From contig JAFRQP010000083.1 of assembly GCA_017428565.1 (NCBI GenBank), forward strand, positions 1 to 64,000: DNA of 64,000 nt, given 5' to 3'. This document shows positions 59,059 to 64,000 of the stretch, piece after piece. Within the stretch, counting starts at the first letter, position 1, and every line of letters begins with the position of its first letter. A program made the position numbers and the translations under genes. The notes under the pieces are model-generated. The model saw nothing but the letters and a program-made list of their open reading frames with translations. It did no database searches and was not told where the DNA came from. This DNA is from Oscillospiraceae bacterium. Its GTDB lineage: Bacteria; Bacillota; Clostridia; Oscillospirales; Oscillospiraceae.

Positions 59059-59879
59059 GCGAAGGGAAACCCCTCAGTCGCTGCGCGACAGCTCCCCTTT
59101 CAGGGGAGCCGAAGGCCAGCGTCGAGACCCCTATCGACCTGCGGCCACTTCCCCAGAAGAGGGAAGCAGGAGCGGTTGGCCGGTGGCCGACGGTGATCGC
59201 CTGCGATTTTGACGGGACGCTTTGCGAGAGAGCCTGGCCGGAGATCGGTGCGCCGCACTGGCCCATCATTCACGAGCTGATCCGGCGGCAGCGCGAGGGC
59301 GCCCGCATCATCCTGTGGACGTGCCGGGAGGGCGAGCTGCTGGAAAACGCGGTAATGTGGTGCCTGAACCACGGAATCAAATTCGACGCCATCAACAGCA
59401 ACGTGGCCGAGAGGATCGAACAGTACGGCGACGACCCGCGAAAGGTCAGCGCTGATGAATACTGGGACGATCGGAGCGTGCTGGTGAGCGGGGGCAATTC
59501 GCTCCTGCGGGCGGAGCCGGAGTGCTACTGGATGCAGACATGGGAAGAGACCACTTTGACCTGTGCCGGGCAGAAGGGAAAGAGCCGGTTCGGAGTTTGG
59601 ATCCGGGGTTTATGGAAGCGGATTGTCTCTAAAGGGACTAGGCGCACAGAGGGCTCGGGCTTACGCCCTCGGCAATGCGCCGTCGCCACGGGCGCACGGC
59701 GCCCTTGCAATGACACCCCTTTCGTCAGCCTGGAGGCTGACACCTCCCCCGAAGGGGGGAGGCAAGGGAGGAAAGCGGATTGCCACACTGTAGCGCCGAT
59801 CAGTGATCGGCGAACAATGGACGGCCGAGCAATGCTCGGCCCTACGGTTCGCAATGACAGGGAGAGTGGGAGACCATGA
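59055..59879 (+). CDS. HAD-like phosphatase with repeat-encoded ends
   Basis: A 274-residue frame. The HAD motif I is TVIACDFDGTLCERAWPEIG with the nucleophile aspartate, motif II is RIILWTCREGELL, and the acidic motif is near KVSADEYWDDRSVLV. The core (residues about 45-170) is a small phosphatase-like domain. The first 40 residues (GKPLSRCATAPLSGEPKAS) and the last 80 (from about TRRTEGSGL on) are translated from intergenic-type repeats, so the gene has been extended by insertions. The start is GTG, overlapping the previous stop. Native length is probably about 150 residues. Confidence 0.8.
   Translation: MSEGKPLSRCATAPLSGEPKASVETPIDLRPLPQKREAGAVGRWPTVIACDFDGTLCERAWPEIGAPHWPIIHELIRRQREGARIILWTCREGELLENAVMWCLNHGIKFDAINSNVAERIEQYGDDPRKVSADEYWDDRSVLVSGGNSLLRAEPECYWMQTWEETTLTCAGQKGKSRFGVWIRGLWKRIVSKGTRRTEGSGLRPRQCAVATGARRPCNDTPFVSLEADTSPEGGRQGRKADCHTVAPISDRRTMDGRAMLGPTVRNDRESGRP
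59069..59112 (+). repeat. Modular hairpin repeat R1
   Basis: Contains hairpins GTCGC-TGC-GCGAC (59077-59089) and CTCCCC-TTTCA-GGGGAG (59092-59108). The second resembles the last hairpin of R3. It lies inside the HAD-like coding frame. Confidence 0.6.
59641..59862 (+). repeat. Modular hairpin repeat cluster R2
   Basis: A run of palindromic modules: GGGCGCACGGCGCCC, GTCAGCC-TGGA-GGCTGAC, CCTCCCCC-GAA-GGGGGGAGG, CGCCGATCA-GTGATCGGCG and GGCCGAGCA-A-TGCTCGGCC. They are linked by conserved joints such as GCAATGACACCCC and GGATTGCCACAC. The cluster forms the 3' end of the HAD-like frame. Confidence 0.8.
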
Positions 59880-60049
59880 GAGAAATTGAAAGACACCTCT
59901 GCGCCCAGTGCGCACAGGAAATGAAGGGCGCTTTTCTCCATTACGAGGAGCTGAAGGCGCCTCCTGCGAAAAAGGAGGAGTGCGACTGGTGCCACCGGAT
60001 GTGCTACGGCACGAGGTACCGGATCTCCTACGGGAGGAAAGAGGGATGA
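59876..60049 (+). CDS. Small double zinc-knuckle phage protein
   Basis: A 57-residue protein with LCAQCA near the start and CDWCHRMC in the second half, four or five cysteines that fit a zinc ribbon. It starts within the ATGA overlap of the HAD-like stop and ends in an ATGA overlap with the next gene. The region just before its start codon is repeat R2, so its translation probably depends on coupling. Function unknown. Confidence 0.7.
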   Translation: MREIERHLCAQCAQEMKGAFLHYEELKAPPAKKEECDWCHRMCYGTRYRISYGRKEG

Positions 60050-60495
60050 AGGAAGAACGGATTGCCACACCAGTGACACGGTCACTGGTTCGCAATGACA
60101 CCCCTTCGTCACTGCCGCGGGCGGCAGCGACACCTCCCCTTTCAGGGGAGGCAAGGGCCGCCGAGGGCGTCGGCCTGGAGGAGTGCAACCTTGCGTCTCG
60201 ACCGGCGTTTCTTGCCGAATGCCTGAACAAGCCCTGGAGAATTAGTGACGAGGCGATGGAGCTTCTGGAGCGGGCGGACGAGGCTTTGGATGACCGGCCG
60301 CGCAGCTATGGAGAGACGATCCTGGAGCGGGAAGACCTGCTCGCGCGCCTGCTGCGGGCCTATGCAAAAGGGCACGACACATTTCAGGCTTGGGCAGGGG
60401 TGTTGTTTTCCTTCTGCATGGATGACGATAGCTTCGACTACTGGAAGGCTGTGCGTACCATCCTGTATATCTATGGGAAGCGAGCGATTCTGTGA
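60046..60495 (+). CDS. Phage protein of unknown function with repeat-derived N-terminus
   Basis: A 149-residue frame starting in a four-base overlap with the zinc-knuckle gene. The first 40 residues (ERIATPVTRSLVRNDTPSSL and following) are translated from repeat R3 and have no counterpart in the rest of the protein. The C-terminal 100 residues are helical and acidic (EAMELLERADEALDDRPRSY, FCMDDDSFDYWKAVRTILYI). The native gene probably started further downstream or before the repeat was inserted. Function not recognised. Confidence 0.65.
   Translation: MKEERIATPVTRSLVRNDTPSSLPRAAATPPLSGEARAAEGVGLEECNLASRPAFLAECLNKPWRISDEAMELLERADEALDDRPRSYGETILEREDLLARLLRAYAKGHDTFQAWAGVLFSFCMDDDSFDYWKAVRTILYIYGKRAIL
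60056..60165 (+). repeat. Modular hairpin repeat cluster R3
   Basis: Modules: CCAGTGAC-ACG-GTCACTGG, CTGCCGC-GG-GCGGCAG and CCTCCCC-TTTCA-GGGGAGG. It begins GGATTGCCACACC and has GCAATGACACCCCTT, both shared with R2. It lies inside the 60046 frame. Confidence 0.8.
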
Positions 60496-60691
60496 CGGAT
60501 GCCGGTATCTGAAAATCGAGAGACCGGTGAACGAATACGACGAGTGGGCGGCGCTCTGTCTGGATCCGGGAAAGCCGGCGTGGCTTGGGGCGCGGCGCAC
60601 TGTGGACACTGCACCATTCAGTTGGGAACGGGGGCCGTTCGGAATCGTCCGCCCGGTCTGGTGCCAGGGAAAGAAGGAGCCAACACCATGA
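60473..60691 (+). CDS. Small phage protein, unknown function
   Basis: A 72-residue protein. A cysteine pair CDGCRYL near the start and CLDPGKPAW and VWCQGKKEP later suggest metal binding. It overlaps the previous gene by 23 bases and the next gene's ATG by four bases. No family is recognised. The start ATG has no strong ribosome site, as is usual for coupled genes. Confidence 0.7.
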   Translation: MGSERFCDGCRYLKIERPVNEYDEWAALCLDPGKPAWLGARRTVDTAPFSWERGPFGIVRPVWCQGKKEPTP

Positions 60692-61041
60692 AAACGAGAG
60701 AAACGAAAACGAAAGCCGGCAAAAAAACGCCGGCTGTGTCTTTCGACGAAGGCAAAAAAAGCAATTCCATGTTGGGCGTCCTAGCCCGGGAGTGCGAGGA
60801 GCAAAAGCTCCAGTTGCTTGCGGATATATGTGATCTCTGCCACTATCCGTTCATCTTGAAAGATGATGGGGAGAAGGAAGAGAAGTGCTCCGAATGTACG
60901 ATCAGTGGAGATCTGGAGGCGCTGCTGAAAAAGCAGCGCACGGTTACCACCGGGGAAGTCATGGCCATTGTAGCGGAGGAAATGCACACGGTGGAGCTCG
61001 CTGCGGGAGGAACCCACGATGCCGGTACTGCACTGGTATGA
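60688..61041 (+). CDS. Phage protein with zinc-like cysteines
   Basis: A 117-residue protein. A basic N-terminus (KTRETKTKAGKKTPAVSFDE) precedes two cysteine pairs (DICDLCHYPF, KCSECTISGD). The start overlaps the previous stop (ATGA) and its end overlaps the next gene by 23 bases. Related genes in clostridial elements are also unnamed. Function unknown. Confidence 0.65.
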   Translation: MKTRETKTKAGKKTPAVSFDEGKKSNSMLGVLARECEEQKLQLLADICDLCHYPFILKDDGEKEEKCSECTISGDLEALLKKQRTVTTGEVMAIVAEEMHTVELAAGGTHDAGTALV

Positions 61042-61234
61042 GATCCCGTGCCCGGTATGCGGCGCGGAGGAGACCAACTCCTGGGACAAGCGCATTTCCC
61101 GCGCCCTGGGGTATAAGCATATCGTCTGCGAGAAGTGCATCGCAAAAGAGTACGACGTGACGCCGGAGGAGCTGCGGGAGACGATGCAAAAGCACTTCGG
61201 CCTGCTGCCCTGCCCCGGGCTGCCGGATTTATGA
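61019..61234 (+). CDS. Small zinc-ribbon phage protein
   Basis: A 71-residue protein with CPVCGAEE near residue 11 and VCEKCIAKEY near 36, a classical zinc-ribbon pattern, and a helical C-terminus ending LLPCPGLPDL. It overlaps the next gene's start by four bases. Function unknown. Confidence 0.75.
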   Translation: MPVLHWYEIPCPVCGAEETNSWDKRISRALGYKHIVCEKCIAKEYDVTPEELRETMQKHFGLLPCPGLPDL

Positions 61235-62394
61235 GCGAGATCAACAAGATCAGCCAAAAGCTGCTTGCCGAGGGCTGGACACAGGATCAGACGCCGCCGG
61301 GGATGAAGCCCTGGAACAAATGGAATGGCGGATGGGAATACCACCCACAGAGCCGACGAGATGTCGTATTTGAGACGCCATGCGGATTGCTGTACCGAAG
61401 AGACGAACTCTCCTACAGCGGGCACATGTCCTTTATGGGCGTGGAATGGACAGAAGAAAACGACTCTATCACCACATTTTGCCCCTATTACGGCAGGACG
61501 GAACCATGCCCGGATAACGACCCTTTGCTGGAAAGCGTACATGCCGGATGCCACTATGAAAACCTGCACTTTTGCGCCCTGCATGAGACGGACAAGCCTT
61601 TTTGCTATGAGCAGAGCGCACGGCGCATACTCGACGAGGCTGACAGGCTGAAGGAGGAGCGCTGGGAGGCTTTTTCCCAGGCGCGCGGCGGGCGGGTTTG
61701 CCAACAGCAAAGCCGCTACAACCGCTCGACGGGCGAATGGAGCGCGTTTTACGACCCCATGTACTGCACTCAAATGGGCTGCAGCACTTGCAAGATCTTG
61801 GGCAAGGAGCTATCTGACAAACGCGGGAATGTGTTTTACGATGTGCGGGTGGAATGGACGGTCAAGGGAGACGGATTTCTTCCCGACGAAAAGCGGGCGA
61901 GCATCACGAAGGGAATCAAGTTCTTGAAGAAACCCTGTTCCCTTACGCTTTGCGAGGTGATCGCCAAGACCTGCAGGGAGGACATCACCAGGCACGAAAC
62001 CATGCGACATCATATAGACCTTTTCTTTGGCAGGATCGACAGCGTAGAGGTTTTCAATATCCGCGCTGAGGCCAAGGCGGGGCGGGATCTGCAGCAGGAT
62101 CTGAAGGATCTGGCGGACGGCCTCGAAATCCACCACGCCGCCGACGATCTGGCCGCAGCAGCACAGGCCAAACGGGAGCACCGGAACGAGCTGAAAAAGC
62201 AGAACCGGGCGAAGGCGGAGAAGAAGATCCGCCAAGAAGGCTATCAAAACCTATCTGCCTTGGACAAACACCGAGTGAAAAAGCACCTGGAGCCGGAAGA
62301 GATCCGACGCATAGAGCGGGAACGCGCCGCCCAAGAGGCGGACGAGGCCGCCGGCGTGGGACAAAATATCAGCTTATTCGAGGATGGATTATGA
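61231..62394 (+). CDS. Cysteine-rich phage protein, unknown function
   Basis: A 387-residue protein with many cysteines (TTFCPYYGRTEPCPDNDP, SVHAGCHYENLHFCALHETD, CTQMGCSTCKILGKEL), a central segment and a highly charged coiled C-terminus (KKQNRAKAEKKIRQEGYQNL). The cysteines suggest several metal sites. It starts in an ATGA overlap with the preceding gene. I do not recognise it; similar proteins are found in clostridial prophages without assigned role. It is followed by a 15-codon mini-gene and the methyltransferase. Confidence 0.75.
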   Translation: MSEINKISQKLLAEGWTQDQTPPGMKPWNKWNGGWEYHPQSRRDVVFETPCGLLYRRDELSYSGHMSFMGVEWTEENDSITTFCPYYGRTEPCPDNDPLLESVHAGCHYENLHFCALHETDKPFCYEQSARRILDEADRLKEERWEAFSQARGGRVCQQQSRYNRSTGEWSAFYDPMYCTQMGCSTCKILGKELSDKRGNVFYDVRVEWTVKGDGFLPDEKRASITKGIKFLKKPCSLTLCEVIAKTCREDITRHETMRHHIDLFFGRIDSVEVFNIRAEAKAGRDLQQDLKDLADGLEIHHAADDLAAAAQAKREHRNELKKQNRAKAEKKIRQEGYQNLSALDKHRVKKHLEPEEIRRIERERAAQEADEAAGVGQNISLFEDGL

Positions 62395-62438
62395 CTGCAC
62401 AAATCAATCTTCATGAACGACAGGAGCCAATACCATGA
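62391..62438 (+). CDS. 15-codon coupling mini-gene
   Basis: MTAQINLHERQEPIP then a stop. Its ATG overlaps the stop of the preceding gene (ATGA) and its stop overlaps the methyltransferase start (ATGA). It contains CAGGAG nine bases before that start, so it may serve to keep ribosomes coupled. It may not be a functional peptide. Confidence 0.45.
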   Translation: MTAQINLHERQEPIP

Positions 62439-64000
62439 GAGGAATCAAAGCAGAATTTGTACAGGACGATGGGGCTACGTACTACAAGTTTTCAAGCAGC
62501 GATGAAATCGGCATCACACAACGAGCACAAATCAATCTCTTAGACGAGATCATCGTCGATAACTTCGCCGGGGGCGGTGGGGCCTCGACAGGCATTGAGC
62601 TTGCCACCGGGCGGCCGGTGACGATCGCCATCAACCACGACCCGGCGGCCATCCTGATGCACAAGACCAACCACCCGCACACGCTGCACCTGCAGGCGTC
62701 CGTCTGGGACGTGGACCCGGAGGAGGTCTGCGCCGGTCGGCCGGTGGGCCTGGCCTGGTTTTCCCCGGATTGCAAGCACTTTTCCAAGGCCAAGGGCAGC
62801 GCCCTTGTAGACCGCAATATCCGCGGCCTCGCGTGGATCGTGCTGCGCTGGGCGGGCACGGTGCGCCCGCGGGTGATCATCCTGGAAAATGTGGAGGAGT
62901 TCACGACCTGGGGGCCGGTGCGCAAGGGCAAGCCGATCAAGAGCAAGCAGGGTCAGACCTTCAAGAAATGGCTCAGTCAGCTCAAAGATCTGGGCTATCA
63001 CGTCGAATACCGGGAGCTTGTGGCCGCCGACTACGGCGCGCCGACCACGCGCAAGCGCTTTGTGCTGGTGGCTCGCTGCGACGGAAAGCCCATCGTCTGG
63101 CCCGCACGCACCAACGCGCCGAAGGACAGCGAGGAGGTCAAGAGCGGGAAGCTGCTGCCCTGGCGCGCTGCGGCGGAGATTATCGACTTCTCCCTGCCTA
63201 TGTACTCGATCTTTGCCACGAAGGAGGAGATCAAGGAGAAGTACGGCGTCACCGTGGTGCGGCCGCTGGCGGAGAACACCCAGCGCCGGGCGATCCGGGG
63301 CGTGGACAAGTACACCATCAAGAGCGGGGATCCATTCCTGATCCCCGTGGGCTACGGGGAGCGGGCCGGGCAGGCGCCGCGGGTGCACGACATCAACGCG
63401 CCGCTGCCGACGGTGGTCTCCACGGTCAAGCAGCATCTGGTGGAGCCGCTGGTGGCACCGTTCGTCGCGCAGGCAAAATTTCAGAACGCCGCGCAGGACA
63501 TTCAGAAGCCCCTCAGCACGATCACGTCGGTGGGCGCGCATGAGCTGGTGGAGCCGGTAATTTCCCCCTATCTTGCCGACTGCAATCACGCCGGAGAGGG
63601 GCATGTTGCCGCGGTAGATGATCCGCTTGGGGTAATCACGCAGAAATGCACCAAGGGGCTTGTTGGGCCTCTGCTGGCACCCTACACCTTCTCCAACACC
63701 GGCGGGTCTGTGGGCGCTCCTGCAGATCAGCCCATCGGAACCGTGCGGACGGCCGGCGGGCAGGTGCTGGCGGCGGCCAACCTGATGCAGTATCACACGG
63801 AGCAGGGCGAGGAAAACGCCCGGGTGAACAATCTGGACGATCCTCTCCCGACGGTGGACGCCTCCAACCGCTACGGCCTCGCGGCCGCGCATCTGACGGA
63901 GTATTACGGCAACGGCAATCCGCTGGATCCACGGGACCCGATGCACACCGTCACCGGTCACGACCGGGAGGCACTGGCTGCGGTACACCTGGACAAGTAT
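62435..64000 (+). CDS. C5-cytosine DNA methyltransferase, 3' end beyond the window
   Basis: At least 522 codons without a stop. Motif I is DNFAGGGGASTGIELATG. Motif IV is WFSPDCKHFSKAKG, with PDC in place of the usual PCQ and the catalytic cysteine present. Motif VI is IILENVEEF. Motif VIII is DYGAPTTRKRFVLVARC. The variable region after about residue 300 is a series of PL.T(V/I) repeats (NAPLPTVVSTVKQHLVEPLV, KPLSTITSVGAHELVEPVIS, DPLPTVDASNRYGLAAAHL) that is common in phage methyltransferases. It probably protects phage DNA. The C-terminal motifs IX-X must lie outside the window. Confidence 0.92.
   Translation, partial: MRGIKAEFVQDDGATYYKFSSSDEIGITQRAQINLLDEIIVDNFAGGGGASTGIELATGRPVTIAINHDPAAILMHKTNHPHTLHLQASVWDVDPEEVCAGRPVGLAWFSPDCKHFSKAKGSALVDRNIRGLAWIVLRWAGTVRPRVIILENVEEFTTWGPVRKGKPIKSKQGQTFKKWLSQLKDLGYHVEYRELVAADYGAPTTRKRFVLVARCDGKPIVWPARTNAPKDSEEVKSGKLLPWRAAAEIIDFSLPMYSIFATKEEIKEKYGVTVVRPLAENTQRRAIRGVDKYTIKSGDPFLIPVGYGERAGQAPRVHDINAPLPTVVSTVKQHLVEPLVAPFVAQAKFQNAAQDIQKPLSTITSVGAHELVEPVISPYLADCNHAGEGHVAAVDDPLGVITQKCTKGLVGPLLAPYTFSNTGGSVGAPADQPIGTVRTAGGQVLAAANLMQYHTEQGEENARVNNLDDPLPTVDASNRYGLAAAHLTEYYGNGNPLDPRDPMHTVTGHDREALAAVHLDKY

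Overview
The window looks like chromosomal DNA of a GC-rich gut-type Clostridia (Oscillospiraceae-like Bacillota). This is inferred from strong AGGAGG-type ribosome sites, an EFR1-type ferredoxin gene, methionine gamma-lyase, Rrf2/CdaR/MerR regulators, intrinsic hairpin terminators and modular palindromic repeats. There are no rRNA or tRNA genes and no CRISPR array. High third-position GC creates very long antisense open frames, which are shadows and were left out.

Layout. 1-6.6 kb: a sirtuin fragment at the edge, then a LysR regulator divergent from an aconitase-like hydratase, a PrpF-type isomerase and a MatC-type carboxylate transporter, resembling the E. coli ybhD/ybhJ/ybhH/ybhI set. The module is bracketed by two copies of an intergenic repeat followed by a variable hairpin. 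6.8-9.7 kb: peptide deformylase, two small proteins and two iron-sulfur proteins. 9.8-13.1 kb (minus strand): a double SnoaL-like protein, an Rrf2 regulator, a zinc macrodomain hydrolase and a SirTM ADP-ribosyltransferase; two matching operators sit on the -35 regions of the first two genes. 13.1-21 kb: a recombinase remnant, a CmpB-like membrane protein, a CdaR-regulated glycerate kinase/GntP operon, an SGNH hydrolase and a deletion scar that fused an AraC tail to a broken GH3 glycosidase. 21-25 kb: PNPOx-like protein, CorA, a TetR/nitroreductase pair and a radical SAM protein.

25.3-35.6 kb is the most novel part. A MerR regulator lies between two units, each with a MerR-style promoter (TTGACT, identical CTATAG start, 19-bp spacer). 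One unit encodes an AspA/AstE-like deacylase and a Cys/Met-type PLP enzyme. The other encodes an NhaC-family antiporter, two unrecognised proteins, a LarA-like (nickel-pincer) racemase/epimerase, a small unknown protein, a MoaB-like protein, another unknown protein and NadD. NadD makes nicotinate adenine dinucleotide, the precursor of the nickel-pincer nucleotide, so cofactor supply and cofactor user may be co-regulated. I propose this as an undescribed amino-acid-derivative catabolic regulon.

35.6-55 kb: a STAS protein, a run of small DUF proteins ending in an HTH/PD-(D/E)XK-like protein, a TetR/MMPL-RND/SIMPL group, a PfkB kinase with a domain-permuted GH3 beta-glycosidase, a pullulanase lipoprotein, a LysR, methionine gamma-lyase, an orphan Card1-like CARF nuclease, a lipoprotein with two cystatin-like QxVxG motifs, and a NUDIX hydrolase.

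55.3-64 kb: the left end of a prophage or other integrated element. A large serine recombinase, lipoprotein, SWIM protein and repressor read leftward; a Cro-like gene and tightly coupled early genes read rightward to a C5-cytosine methyltransferase that runs off the window. Several early genes are invaded by modular hairpin repeats that now encode their tails or N-termini.
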